Positions 19,711 to 30,790 of a stretch of DNA of 64,000 nt are shown here, piece after piece. A model generated the notes under the pieces. The model saw only the letters and a program-made list of their open reading frames with translations. It did not search any database and was not told the origin of the DNA. Within the stretch, counting starts at the first letter, position 1, and the number at the start of each line of letters is the position of its first letter. Source of the DNA: Phyllobacteriaceae bacterium (GTDB lineage Bacteria > Pseudomonadota > Alphaproteobacteria > Rhizobiales > Rhizobiaceae); NCBI GenBank assembly GCA_016711085.1, contig JADJTR010000001.1, forward strand, positions 1 to 64,000. Reading direction: 5' to 3'. The translations under genes were made by a program, and so were the position numbers.

Positions 19711-21243
19711 ATGCACCGCAATCTCGACGCTCTCGCCAATGGGCGCTTCGATCTGGCCATCATCGGCGGCGGCGTCGTCGGCGCGTGCCTGGCCCGCGAT
19801 GCGGCGCGACGCGGCCTTGCCGTTGCATTGGTCGAGGCCGACGATTTCGCCGGCGCAACGAGCGAAGCGATGTCGCATTTCGTGCACGGCGGCATCCGCT
19901 ATCTGGCGCAGGGGCGGATCGGCACCGTTGTCGAATCCCTGCGCGAACGCGCCGTGTGGCGGCGCATCGCGCCGCATCTCGTCGCCGATCAGACGTTCCT
20001 GTTTCCGTTGTCGACACGACAATCGCGGCGCAAGCGCCTCGAATTGCGCATCGGCGTCGCCCTGTTCGAAGCATTGGCGCGACGCGGATTGGGCCATCGC
20101 CTGTCGCGCACCGAGGCAATCGCCGCCGAACCCTCCCTCGATGATCCGGCGCTCACCGGCGCGCTGGTCTATGCCGACTGCCGCGTTGATTTCCCCGAAC
20201 GCGCGGTGCTGGCGCTGCTATCCGATGCCGTTCATTCCGGCGCGACAATCGCCAACCATGCGGAGGCGGACAGCCTGCGGCGGGAAAATGGGCGCGTCGC
20301 CGGAATCGTCATCGCCGACCGCCTCGGCGGTGGACGCCTGACGATTCGCGCCCGCGCGATCGTCAACGCCGCCGGACCGTGGTCCGGTATTGTCGCCGAC
20401 CGGCTTGCGCCGGGACAGTGTGCCATGAAAATCACCCTGTCGAAGGGCATCCATCTGGTCACGCCGCCGGTGGCGCGCACGCACGCGCTGGCTTTCGCAG
20501 GCGACGGCGAACACGCCTTCCTGACGCCGTGGCGCGGCTTCAACATCGTCGGCACCACCGACGAAGCGTTCGTCGGCCAACCGCGCGGCGTCGTCGCCGA
20601 ACCGGCCGAACGGGACCGGCTTGTCGCCAAGGTTGAAAAATTCCTGCCCGGCGCGAGGCTGGCTGTCGATCAGGCCGTCTCCTCGTTCGCCGCCATACGC
20701 GCCATTCCAGGCGTTGCCGGCGATACCTATGGCGCGGCGCGCGATGCCGTGCTCGCCGACCACGCCGCGGATGGCGCCGACGGCTTCTTTAGCCTGACCG
20801 GCGGCAAGTGGACCACGGCGCGCGCCATGGCCGAAACCGCCCTCGACCGGATCGTGGCGCGATGCGGGCTGACGGCGCGCGCCTGCGATACCGCGACATC
20901 GCCGCTGCGCGCCGCGCCGGATGACGAGGCGGCGTTCCGCGCCCATTGGCGCGAACGCCTTGCCGCGTTTCCCGTTGGCGAGGCCGATGACTGGATATCC
21001 TGCCATGGCCAGGACATCGGACGGGTCGTCGCGCGCATCGCGCCCGGCGGCGAGGGCGATCCGGACGCTCGCGACGAGGCGCGTTTCGCCGAAGCGGCGG
21101 ATCATGAGATGGCCCAATCGCCGGCCGATCTGGTCCGACGATTGACCCGCTCCCATGCGCTGGTCCGGCCCGGCGTTCACGATCACGCCGCGCGTTGGCT
21201 TGCAAACCGGCGCAAAGCCGATCAGGTTTCGACCGGGGCGTAG
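19711..21243 (+). CDS. GlpD-like FAD-dependent glycerol-3-phosphate dehydrogenase
   Basis: A 510-aa flavoprotein of the GlpD family. It has the dinucleotide motif IIGGGVVGACLARDAARRG, the HGGIRYLAQG segment typical of GlpD, the NAAGPWSG loop, LSKGIHLV, and GGKWTTARAMAE near the start of the C-terminal domain. The expected reaction is sn-glycerol-3-phosphate to dihydroxyacetone phosphate with electrons to quinone. The start follows GGCGGGAGAA. It is the first of three tightly linked plus-strand genes with the lipid kinase and the alkyl-DHAP-synthase-like flavoprotein, so a lipid role is as plausible as glycerol catabolism. Confidence 0.85.
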   Translation: MHRNLDALANGRFDLAIIGGGVVGACLARDAARRGLAVALVEADDFAGATSEAMSHFVHGGIRYLAQGRIGTVVESLRERAVWRRIAPHLVADQTFLFPLSTRQSRRKRLELRIGVALFEALARRGLGHRLSRTEAIAAEPSLDDPALTGALVYADCRVDFPERAVLALLSDAVHSGATIANHAEADSLRRENGRVAGIVIADRLGGGRLTIRARAIVNAAGPWSGIVADRLAPGQCAMKITLSKGIHLVTPPVARTHALAFAGDGEHAFLTPWRGFNIVGTTDEAFVGQPRGVVAEPAERDRLVAKVEKFLPGARLAVDQAVSSFAAIRAIPGVAGDTYGAARDAVLADHAADGADGFFSLTGGKWTTARAMAETALDRIVARCGLTARACDTATSPLRAAPDDEAAFRAHWRERLAAFPVGEADDWISCHGQDIGRVVARIAPGGEGDPDARDEARFAEAADHEMAQSPADLVRRLTRSHALVRPGVHDHAARWLANRRKADQVSTGA

Positions 21244-21262
21244 CAGGCGGGAGAATCTTCGA

Positions 21263-22204
21263 GTGTCCGTTTTGGCGATTTACAATCCTGTGGCCGGCGG
21301 CGGCCGCGCCGGACGCGAATGGCCGCAAATCGAGCCCATGCTGCAACGCCATTTTCCGGCTTTGACGGTTCGCGCCACGCGCGGTCCGGGCGACGCCTCG
21401 ACGCTGGCGGCCGAAGCTGCCCGCTCCGGCATTGGCCTGGTCATCGTTTGCGGCGGGGACGGCACCATTTCGGAAGTGGTCGACGGGCTGTTGCGGGCCC
21501 GCGCATTTGAGGGCGCCGGCGCGCCGAAGCTCGGCATCATTCCCGACGGCACCGGGTCGGATCTGTCGAAGACGTTGGGATTCGCAGGCGATTTGAATTC
21601 CCAGGTGGAGCGCATCGCGCGCGGCGATTTCCGCCGTATCGATGCCGGTCGGCTGACTTTCGAAACCGATTCCGGCGATGCCGCCGTTCGCCATTTCGTC
21701 AACATCGCCAGCCTCGGCCTGTCCGGCCCGACCTCGCGCGCCGTCAATGCCGCGCGCGCCAAGCGCCGCTTCGGCGCCAAACTCGTCTTCATGTTTCACA
21801 CCATCCGGGAATTGCTGCGCTATCGTTTCCAGGAGGTTCGCGTCACCATCGACGAAGCCGCGCCGATCGAGGCGCGCATCGCGCTTGTCGCCATCGCCAA
21901 CGGCAAGTTCTTCGGCGGCGGCATGATGATCGCGCCGCAGGCGCTGATCGACGACGGCGTCGCCGAGGTGGTGGTGTTTCGCGGCGACAACAAACTGCGC
22001 CTGATCCGCGACATCAACACGCTCTACACCGGTGAACACGTCAAGCTCGATGTCGTCACCATGCTGAAGGGCCGCAAGGTTCGCGTCGAGCCGGTCGGCG
22101 ACCGCGCGCTCAATTCCGCCTGTCTCGACATTGACGGCGAATCGCCCGGCCGCATTCCGGCGACATTCGAAATCCTTCCCGGCGCGCTCGAGGTGGCGCG
22201 GTGA
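21263..22204 (+). CDS. YegS/DAGK-family lipid kinase
   Basis: A 313-aa protein of the diacylglycerol/sphingosine/YegS kinase fold. The nucleotide-binding motif VCGGDGTISEVVDGLL and the PDGTGSDLSKTL loop are clear. The N-terminus YNPVAGGGRAG is the usual first strand-loop. It would phosphorylate a lipid or polyol hydroxyl with ATP at the membrane face. GTG 21263 is chosen; the frame stays open further upstream inside the GlpD-like gene. It overlaps the next gene by four bases (GTGA). Confidence 0.9.
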   Translation: MSVLAIYNPVAGGGRAGREWPQIEPMLQRHFPALTVRATRGPGDASTLAAEAARSGIGLVIVCGGDGTISEVVDGLLRARAFEGAGAPKLGIIPDGTGSDLSKTLGFAGDLNSQVERIARGDFRRIDAGRLTFETDSGDAAVRHFVNIASLGLSGPTSRAVNAARAKRRFGAKLVFMFHTIRELLRYRFQEVRVTIDEAAPIEARIALVAIANGKFFGGGMMIAPQALIDDGVAEVVVFRGDNKLRLIRDINTLYTGEHVKLDVVTMLKGRKVRVEPVGDRALNSACLDIDGESPGRIPATFEILPGALEVAR

Positions 22205-23846
22205 ACGAGACGCGCCTGTGGGGCTGGTTGTCGCCCGACCAGCCCGATCCGTTGGCCGGAAAGGCAAAGGCCGAGGCGATGATCGCCTCGGCGCTGGGGC
22301 TTGAAAAACTGGCGCGGACGCCGCCGGTTCCGCTCGATCCCGCGACCGTTCCGGCCTCCCGGCTGAGTGCGGCGCAAATGGACGCCTTGCGCGCCGCCGT
22401 CGCGACCGACACGGTTTCGCTCGATCCGGCGCGACGTGCCGCCGCCCTGCTCGGACAGAGCTATCCCGATCAATTGGCGCGCCGCGCCGGCCGGGTCGCT
22501 CGCGCCGCCGACGCCGTTGTCGAACCGTCCAACGCCGGGCAAGTCGCCGCCATTCTCGCCGCGGCGAGGGGCAGCGGTTTTCGCGTCATGGCGAGCGGCG
22601 GCGGCACCAATGTCGTCGGCGCCTTTTTAGCGGCGGAGGACCAAAGGCCGCTCGTCGCCCTGTCGCTGGCTCGCATGGCGGAGGTGATGGCGATCGAGCC
22701 GCGCGATCGCACCGTGACCGCGCAATCCGGGATCAAACTGCCGGCGCTCGAACAGCGGCTTTCAGCCGCCGGCCTGACGCTGGACATTTCCCGCAGAGCT
22801 TCGAAGCCGCAACGCTTGGCGGATCGCTCGCCGCCAACGGAGCCGGCCAGCGTTCCGACGCCTATGGCCGCCTCGCCGAGAACCTCGTTTCGGCCCGCCT
22901 CGCGACACCGACCGGAATCTGGTCGACCGAAGCGTTCCGTCACGGCGCGGCCGGACCTTGGCTCGGCGGCCTGGTCGCCGGATCGGAAGGTCTGTTCGGC
23001 GTCATCACCGATGCGGCGCTGCGCCTCCACGCCCGGCCATCGGTGATCGCCGACGAGGCCTGGCTGCTGCCCGATTTCGCCGCCGGCGTCGAAGCGGCGC
23101 GCGCCTTGGCGCAATCCGGGTCCGGCCTCGCCATGGTGCGCATAAGCGACGCCGACGAGACCGCTTTTCTCACCGGCTTGCGGAACGCCATGGCCGGGCG
23201 CGACCGGCCGCCGCTGCTTGAACGCGTGTACCTGGGCGTGAAGCGCGCCCCGTCGCGGCCTTGCCTGGCGATTGTCGGGGCGGAGGGCGACGCGCTTGCG
23301 GTCGGCCAGGCGTTCGGCGCGGCGCGGCGCAAGATGCGGGCGGCAGGCGGAGTCTCCATCGGCAGGGGGCCGGGGGAATCCTGGCGGCGCGGCCGTTACC
23401 AAATGCCCTATCTGCGCGAACCGCTGATGGCGCGCGGCCTCGGCGTCGACACCTACGAGACGGCCGCGCCGTGGTCGAAAGCGCAATCGGTCCACAACGG
23501 CGTCATCGATTCCGTCCGCCGCGCCGCCGCGACGACCGGCGTGACCGCCGCCGTGTTCTGCCATCTGAGCCACTCCTATATCGAGGGCGCGTGCCTGTAT
23601 TTCACCGCCGTGTTTCCCCGCGCCGGCGACGAGTTGGCGCAATGGCGTACGCTGAAAACCGCCGCGACCGAGGCGATCATCGCCCATGGGGGCACGCTGT
23701 CGCATCATCATGGTCTTGGCGGCGACCACGCGCCATGGGCGCGCGCCGAAAAGGGCGATCGCAACCTGGCGCTGCTTGCCGCGCTGAAACGCGAATTCGA
23801 CCCAGCCAATGTCATGGCGACCGGCGCGGAACGTGTGCTGGGTTAG
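22201..23846 (+). CDS. Alkyl-DHAP-synthase-like FAD-linked oxidase, one frame break
   Basis: FAD-binding PCMH-type flavoprotein resembling alkyldihydroxyacetonephosphate synthase (AGPS). Residues 1-193 read from GTG 22201 (MNETRLWGWLSPDQ...), including the FAD loop MASGGGTNVVGA. The frame then shifts near 22780, where one G seems lost, and continues with HFPQSFEAATLGGSLAANGAGQ, the AGPS-type segment, down to the C-terminal SHSYIEGACLYFT and HHHGLGGDHAPW. Repaired length is about 548 aa. The HHHG-type loop and GDHAPW are near the AGPS active site. Glycolate-oxidase-type activity is the alternative. It is coupled to the lipid kinase. Confidence 0.8.
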
Positions 23847-24745
23847 CTTCGAAGCCGCGCCAGATGACGCGCGAACTCAGTTGTCTCCATCAGCGCCTTG
23901 CAGCGGGCGAAGCGGTTGTCGGCATAGGCGCGGAAGTCGTCGGCCGGATTGCCGTTGGCGAGCTGGATCAGCCCCCACAGCGTCCACAGCAGATCGCACA
24001 TCGCCTTGTGGATGATCATGCGGGCGCGTTCGCCGGCCGGCGCTTCGCCGCCGAAATAGGCCGCCAGCATCGCCTCGTCCTGCGTCGCGTCGAAATTGCC
24101 CTCGACGGACAGGTCGCCCAGGTCCCACATCGGATCGTTCATGCCGGAATATTCCCAGTCAACGATCCACATCCGCTCGCCGGTGTCGAGAAAGTTCTCG
24201 CAGAGCGGATCGCAATGACATGGCGAAAGCTGGACCGGCTGGGCGGCCAACGCGGCGCGCACCCCTTGCGCCTCCGCCACCACATCGTGATAGCCGGCCT
24301 GAAGCGCCACGTCCTTCGTCGACAGGATGCGCAGATAGTCGTCGATCATGGCGAACAATTCGAAGCGGAACGGAAAGATCGCGCCGGATTTATGCAATCG
24401 CCGAAATGCCTTTCCCGCGCGCGCCGGCGCGCCGTTCCGGTTCCGGAACAGAGCCGGCGTCATCGTTGCCGCGCCGTCGATGAACCGGGTCGCCATGACA
24501 CCGGTCGCGGCGTCGAAATGAACAAGCGCCGGCGACACGCCAGCCTTCGCCGCTTCGCGCGCGGCGACCGCCTCGTTGGCGCGGTCGATGTATTCCTCGG
24601 TGCCATGGCCGGGAATGCGCAGGCAGATGTCGCCAACGCGAAAAACCAGATTGGTCAAGCCGCCGAGCCGGACGATCGGGCCCGAAAATCCCGACAGCGC
24701 CGGAATGGCCTGCATGGCTGCGCGGGCAGTCTCTTCGTCGGTCAT
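23843..24745 (-). CDS. Choline/ethanolamine kinase-like phosphotransferase (copy 1)
   Basis: A 300-aa protein of the choline-kinase/APH fold. The Brenner-type motif is HCDPLCENF, with catalytic Asp and Asn kept, and the metal-binding segment is IVDWEYSGMNDPMWDLGDLS. The N-terminal lobe has LGGLTNLVFRV. It likely phosphorylates a small amino-alcohol such as choline, but the substrate is inferred. It is intact, unlike its paralogue at 27.9-28.8 kb. It is convergent with the flavoprotein gene and divergent from the methyltransferase. Confidence 0.85.
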   Translation of the reverse strand: MTDEETARAAMQAIPALSGFSGPIVRLGGLTNLVFRVGDICLRIPGHGTEEYIDRANEAVAAREAAKAGVSPALVHFDAATGVMATRFIDGAATMTPALFRNRNGAPARAGKAFRRLHKSGAIFPFRFELFAMIDDYLRILSTKDVALQAGYHDVVAEAQGVRAALAAQPVQLSPCHCDPLCENFLDTGERMWIVDWEYSGMNDPMWDLGDLSVEGNFDATQDEAMLAAYFGGEAPAGERARMIIHKAMCDLLWTLWGLIQLANGNPADDFRAYADNRFARCKALMETTEFARHLARLRS

Positions 24746-24849
24746 TGCGGCTCCCCCCGGACAATGAAAGCCAAAGCTTTCACAATTTCGGGCGTGTGGC
24801 TATTCTCGCCGTGATACCGGCCCTTTAAAATCGTCGGCGGGAGAAACAC

Positions 24850-25481
24850 ATGGCGGGTGGGCGGCACGACGGGCATCTGGGCGCGGCTTACGACGCCAAA
24901 GGCAATGACGAAGTCGCGGCGCTCTACGATCGTTGGGCGGAAAGCTACGATGCCGACATGGCGAAATTCGGCTATAGACACCCGGCCATTGGACTGGCGC
25001 TGCTTTGCCGGCATCTGCCCCGCGGCGCCACTCCGGTGCTCGATGCCGGTTGCGGCACCGGGCTGGTCGGCGAATGGCTCGGCATTGCCGGCTATCCGGA
25101 TGTCGATGGACTCGATTTGTCCGACGGCATGCTCGCCGTCGCGGCGAAAAAGGGGGTCTATCGCGCTGCATCGCGCTGCGCTCGGCGAGACGCTTGCTTT
25201 TGCCGACGATTTTTTCGCCGGCGTCGTCGCGACCGGCGTGTTCACCACCGGCCATGTCGGGCCGGAAGGGCTGGACGAATTTGTGCGGATCGTCACGGCC
25301 GGGCGGCGTCATCGTGCTGACGGTCAAGAAGACCCTGTGGGACGGCGGATTCTCGGCGCACATCGACGCGCTTGCCGCGGTTGGCAAGGTCTCGCGGGTC
25401 GAAGTAACCGCGCCCTATGTATCGATGCCCGGCGAGACCGGCACGACGCCGAGCCTCGCCGTTGTTCTGCGGCGGCCTTAG
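24850..25481 (+). CDS. Class I SAM-dependent methyltransferase, two frame breaks
   Basis: About 211 aa when repaired. The start region reads AALYDRWAESYDADMAKFGY, with SAM motif I VLDAGCGTGLVGEWL and motif II GLDLSDGML. The protein then continues in other frames: LHRAALGETLAFADDFFAGVVATGVFTTGHVG from about 25160, and GGVIVLTVKKTLWDGGF from about 25300. Both breaks are consistent with loss of a CG dinucleotide. The family is Methyltransf_11/25-like and the substrate unknown. Its location between choline-kinase-like and demethylase genes suggests an amine or amino-alcohol substrate. It converges on, and overlaps, the DMGDH-like gene by 4 nt. Confidence 0.75.
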
Positions 25482-27918
25482 GCCTGCACCCGCGTGGCCT
25501 GTGGATCGAACAAGGGACCGAGGGCGATGCGGGCGGCAACGGTCTCGTTGGCGACCACCAGCTGGTAGTCGCCTTCGGTCAGGAAGGCGTCCGTCACGCC
25601 CTCGCATTGCGCACATAGCCGTAGCCGATGCTTTTCCGATGGTGTAGCCGTAGCCGCCGGAGGTGAGATAGCCGACCGGTTCGCCATCGCGCAGGATGGT
25701 CTCGCGGCCGACAAGAACCGCCTCGGAATCGGCGATGACAAAACCGGCGAAGCGTTTTTTCAGCGGCAGTCCCGAAACGGCCTCCAAGGCCTCACGTCCA
25801 ATGAACGGTCGGCCGGATTTCATTTTTACCGCCCAGCCGAGACCGGCCTCGAACGGCGTGTCGTTCGGCGTGATGTCCGAACCCCAGGCGCGGTAGCCCT
25901 TTTCCAGCCGCAGCGATTCGAGCGCGCGGTAACCGACCGGGCGGAGGGACTGCGGTGCGCCGGCGGCCATTAACGCATCGAAGACATCGCCGATGGCGTC
26001 GATCGGCACATGCAGTTCCCAGCCCAGTTCGCCGACATAGGTCACCCGCAACGCACGCACCATTGCGTCGGCGATTTCAATTCCACGGATGTGGCCGAAG
26101 GGGAAGGCGGCGTTCGTCACATCGGCGCGCGTCACGGCCGTCAACACGTCGCGCGCCTTCGGCCCCATCAGCGACAGCGTGCCGAACGCCTCCGTGACAT
26201 CGTCGAGGCGAACATCCAGCCCGGCCGGAATGTGCTCGCGAATCCACGCCAGATCGTGGGTGCGGAAGCCGGTGCCGGTGACGATGGAAAAACGGTCGTC
26301 GGCGAGCCGCGCCACGGTCAGATCGGCCTCGATGCCGCCGCGCGAATTGAGCAATTGCGTGTACGTCAGCCGGCCGGTGGGTTTGGCCACATCGCCGGCG
26401 CAAATCAAATCGAGCGCGGCGAGTGCGTCGCGGCCCGAAACCTCGTATTTGGCGAAGGACGACTGGTCGAACACACCGACATGCGCGCGCACATGGCGGT
26501 GCTCGTCGCCGACGGGACCGAACCAGTTTTGCCGGCCCATCGAATACATGTCCTTCGCCTCCATGCCATTCGGCGCGAACCAGTTCGGCCGTTCCCAGCC
26601 GAGTTTCGACCCGAACACGGCGCGATGGGTTCTCAGGCGCTCGTAAAGCGGCGAGACGATGCGCGGGCGGCCGCTTTCGTATTCCTCGTGCGGAAAGCCG
26701 ATGGTGTAGTGCTTGCCATAGGCTTCGAGTGTGCGGTCGCGCGTCCAGTCGCGGTCGCGGTGGAGGCCGGAAAAGCGGCGGATGTCGACCACCCAGAGGT
26801 CGAGCGGCTGCTTCGCCCTTCGCCGTCCATTCGGCCAGCACCCAGCCGGCGCCGCCGCCGGATGCGATGCCGAAGGCGTTGAAGCCGGCGCCGACGAACA
26901 TGTTGGCGCATTCGGGCGCCGCGCCGAGGATGAAATTGCCGTCCGGCGTGAAGCTCTCCGGGCCGTTGATCATCTGCTTGACGCCGACCCGCTCCAGCGC
27001 CGGCACCCGCGCGATGGCCTGCGTCATGTGCTGTTCGAAATGGTCGTAATCGTCGTCGAACAGGCGGAACTCCCAGTCGTTCGGCACGTCGCCCGTCGTC
27101 CACGCCTGCGGGTTCGGCTCGTAACCGCCGAAGACGAGGCCGCCGACCTCCTCCTTGAAATAGGTGCGCCGGTCCGGGTCGCGGATCGTCGGCGCGTCGG
27201 CGGCCAGGCCGTCGATCTTCTCGGTGATGATGTACTGGTGCTTGACCGGCTGCAGCGGCACGTTGATGCCGGCCTTGGCGCCGACCTGCCGCGCCCACTG
27301 GCCGGCGCAGTTGACCACCTTTTCGCAGGCGATGTCGCCCTTGTCGGTCTTGACCGCGACGATGCGGTCGCCCTTCATGTCGAACCCCGTGACGCGCACC
27401 TCCTCGTGGATTTTCGCGCCGTGCATGCGCGCGCCCTTGGCGAGCGACTGGGTGATGTCGGAGGGGCTGGCCTGTCCGTCGGTCGGCAGCCAGGAGGCGC
27501 CGACCAGGTCGCCGACCTCCATCAGCGGCCACATGCGCCTTGACCTCGGCGGGCGAGACCAGATGCATGTCCATGCCGAAGGAGCGCGCCGTGGTGGCCA
27601 GCCGCTTGAATTCCGTCCAGCGGTCGGCGTTGGTGGCGAGCCGCAGGCAGCCGGTCATCTTCCAGCCGGTCTCGAGGCCCGTCTCGTCCTTCAGCCGCTT
27701 GTAGAGATCGACCGAATATTTGAGCACCCGGGTGATCGACGCCGAGGACCGCAATTGCCCGACCAGCCCGGCGGCGTGCCAGGTCGAGCCCGAGGTCAGC
27801 TTGCCCTGTTCCAGCAGCACGACGTCGGCCTTGTGGTCGCGCGCCAGATGGTAGGCGGTCGAGCAGCCGATGATGCCGCCGCCGATGACGACGATCTGGC
27901 GTGGGCGGGCAGGGTCAT
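25478..27918 (-). CDS. Dimethylglycine/sarcosine dehydrogenase-like FAD-GcvT protein, several frame breaks
   Basis: Repaired length is about 813 aa, normal for the DMGDH family. The N-terminal FAD domain has VVIGGGIIGCSTAYHLA. STWHAAGL is the segment whose His carries covalent FAD in characterised DMGDH. The FAD domain continues as SWLPTDGQASP and GFNAFGIASGGGAGWVLAEW. The C-terminal GcvT domain begins VFDQSSFAKYEVSG and ends FLTEGDYQLVVANETVA. Such enzymes oxidatively remove N-methyl groups and transfer the carbon to tetrahydrofolate. Frame breaks are seen near 25625, 25645, 26808, 27535 and 27905, with conserved protein between each. The start overlaps the stop of the upstream kinase gene (ATGA). 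Substrate among dimethylglycine, sarcosine or another N-methyl amine is open. Confidence 0.8.
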
Positions 27919-28801
27919 GTCGCGATTTTCCCGTATGTCGATTGATAGCGGTCGAGCGCCTGGTCGAGGCGATCGAGGTTTTGCGCCGTATAGGCGACAT
28001 AGTCGGCGCCCGGCGCGTCGAGATGGATTTCGGAGACCATGCTCCACATCGCCTCGCGCAGCAGCGAGGCGCATTGCATGGCGGCATGGCCGCGCCGGAT
28101 CTCGGCGAAGGCGTTGCGCCGAAATAGGCGGCGAGCAGGCGTCGGCCTGTCCTCGTCCATGCCGGCATTGGACGCCGCGCCCGCCAAATCGAACATCGCG
28201 GTCGAAAACCCGGCATATTCGAAATCGATCAGCCAGAGGCGGTCGCCATCGTCGAGAAAATTGGCCGGCAGCAGGTCATTGTGGCCGAACACGATCGGCA
28301 GCGGATCCTGCGCAATCTCCAGTTTATCGGCGAGCGCCAGGAATTCCGCCAGCCGGCCAGCCAGTCGGCTTCCGTCGCGTTTCAGCGTCGCCGCATAGTC
28401 GCGAATCACGTGGAAAGGCCAAAACATGAAGCCCGGTCCGGTGACCTGGCGCGGCATCTCGCGGTGGAAATCGCGAGCAGCGGGCGATGCGTTCGCCATT
28501 GACGCGCACGTCGGCGGCGGCATAGGTCCGCGCCTCGATGAAGGCGCTGACCATCGCTCCGGGGCCGGCCCATTCCATGCGCGGCGCAAAGCCCGCCTCG
28601 AAGGCGGCGTTCGCCGTCATCACCTCGCGGTCGCGGAAGACGTGGTGGAAGGGAAAATCCCGGCCGAATCGCACAACATGGCGGACCGACGCGGTCGGTG
28701 ACCACATGGCTCTCGTTCGACAGGCCGCCTTTCAGCGGAACGATATCGATCGGTCCCGACCAGATCGGCAGCGCGCGGATGCGGTCTTCGCTTTTGTTCA
28801 T
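27915..28801 (-). CDS. Choline/ethanolamine kinase-like phosphotransferase (copy 2), several frame breaks
   Basis: Repaired product about 295 aa, beginning MNKSEDRIRALPIWSGPIDIVPLKGGLSNESHVVTD. The catalytic motif FGHNDLLPANFLDDGDRLWLIDFEYAGFS is complete and carries the H-N-D...N and D-F-E residues of choline kinases. Breaks occur near 28690 and 28480, with a compensating pair near 28115-28140. It lies between the permease (7 nt) and the DMGDH-like gene (4-nt overlap), so it belongs to that operon. It is only distantly similar to copy 1. Confidence 0.75.
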
Positions 28802-28808
28802 ATCTGCC

Positions 28809-30788
28809 TCACGCAAGTCCCAGCCGTTGGCGCGACCGCGCCGCGCCGGCGGCGATCAGTCGGTCGGCGATGATGGCGATGAATGCGACGGCGAGGCCCG
28901 CGACCAGGCCGCGACCGGTGTCGGCCTTGGTCAGCGCGATATAGACCTCCTGACCGAGGTCGCGCGTGCCGACCAGCGCCGTGATGACCAGCATCGACAA
29001 CGCGAACATGATGGTCTGGTTGAGGCCGAGCAGGATTTCCGGCATCGCCAGCTTGAGGCGCACCCGTGTCAGCGTCTGCCATGGCGTGCAGCCCATGGCG
29101 CGCGCCGCCTCGATGAGACGCGGGTCGATGCGCTGCAGGCCGAGCACGGTATAGCGGATGGCCGGCGCGATGGCGTAGGCGACGACGGCGAGCATCGCGG
29201 TGAAATCGCCGACGCGAAAAAGCATCACCGCCGGCATCAGGTAAACGAAGGAGGGTAACGTCTGCAATGTGTCGAGCAAAGCCCGCAGCCATGACCATAA
29301 ACGCTCGCGGTCGGAGGCCAGGATTCCGAGCGGAACGCCGATGGCGGCGGCGATCAGCACGGACGCGCCGCACAGATAGACGGTGACCATCGCTTTTTCC
29401 CACTGCCCGGTTCCGGCAATGAGGAAGGAGCCCGCCGGTCGCTGCGCCAGCCGCCGGCCGCCCAGGCGCCATCCGGCAAGGCCAGCAGGCCGACGACGCC
29501 GATCCACGGCATCGACAAAAGCAAACGCTTAGCAGGTATCAGCAGGTTGAGAAGAACGACGTTTTTCGCCGCCTCGATCGAATCGAAGTAGTGGCGATTG
29601 ATCCACTCGACCAGATCGTTGAAAAACGGACCGGTGGAGATGTGCAGATTGTCCGGCCAGCTTTGAAGCGCCGGAACCAGCAAGCCGGCGACGACAGCGA
29701 CGAGCAGAGAGGCCGCCGCAACGCGGATATGGACGCGCGCACAACCCTGTTCCAGCCTGGGCGGCGACGGTCGCGACAGCCGCTCGGCCAGACCTTGGCT
29801 CAGCCGGTCGAGCGCGATGGCGAGCGCGACGATGGCAAGTCCGGCTTCGACGCCGGCGCCGATGTCGAGACGCCGCAGCGCCGCCAGCACGTCGAAGCCA
29901 AGGCCGCCAGCGCCGATCATCGAGGCGATGATGACCATGTTCAGCGACAGCATGATCACCTGGTTGACGCCGACCATGAGCGAATCGCGCGCCGGGATCA
30001 GCACCCGCCATGTGACCTGCCGTGGCGTGCAGCCGACCATTCGGGCGAGGTCGAGAATCTCGCCAGGCGTCTGGCGCAGGGCCAGCGTCGTGATGCGGCT
30101 CATCGGCGGCAGGGCGTAGATAAGCGTGGCGACATCGCCGCCGTCGGCCCGAAGCCGAACATGAACAGGATCGGGACCAGATAGGCGAACACCGGAATCG
30201 TCTGCATGAGATCGAGGACCGGCGTCAGCATCCTGTCCAGCGTTCGCCAGCGCCACGCAGCGACGCCAAGCAGCAAGCCGCCGATCACCCCGGCCGGCAC
30301 GGCGACCGTGATCGACGCCAGCGTCACCATGGCGGCGGGCCATTGCCCGAACAAGGCCAGGAACACGAAACATGCGGCGACGGTCGCCGCCAGCCGCCAG
30401 CCGCCGGCGAAATGGCTGGCCAGGGCCATCAATCCCGTCACGGCGATCCAGGGCAGGGGCGACGCCAGCTGCACTGCCGAGGAACCCTGTCCGCTCAGAA
30501 ATCCGGTGGCGAGCAGACTGAGCGCCAGACGGTAAGGGACATCGACGACATCGGCGGCGAAGCGGGTCATCTGCGTGAAGGTGAACAGGCCGAATGTCGC
30601 CTCGCCGACCAGCCATTTCATCGCCTCGCCGATCCACTTCGCCGCCGGTATTGTCCATGTCGGCGGATAGGCGAATGCCCAGGGGGCGAGTGTGCGTCCG
30701 CCGAACCAGAGCGCGACAAACGAAGGGGGCGCCCAGAGCGGGCCGGTCCGGCGCCGGTGCCGTCGGAGTCGCTGGCCGACGTCGCCAT
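28809..30788 (-). CDS. ProW-like ABC permease with two fused transmembrane domains, frame breaks
   Basis: The reconstructed protein of about 660 aa contains two successive BPD_transp_1 domains. The first runs to SRLSPRP-like sequence and includes DLARMVGCTPRQVTWRVLIPA, its EAA-type coupling loop. The second contains EAARAMGCTPWQTLTRVRLKLA, the matching loop. The two loops resemble each other, so a single polypeptide would supply both membrane halves of a glycine-betaine/choline-type importer. Frame breaks lie near 30725, 30135 and 29485, two of them explained by one lost base. It starts 2 nt after the ATPase stop. Confidence 0.78.
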
Positions 30789-30790
30789 GG

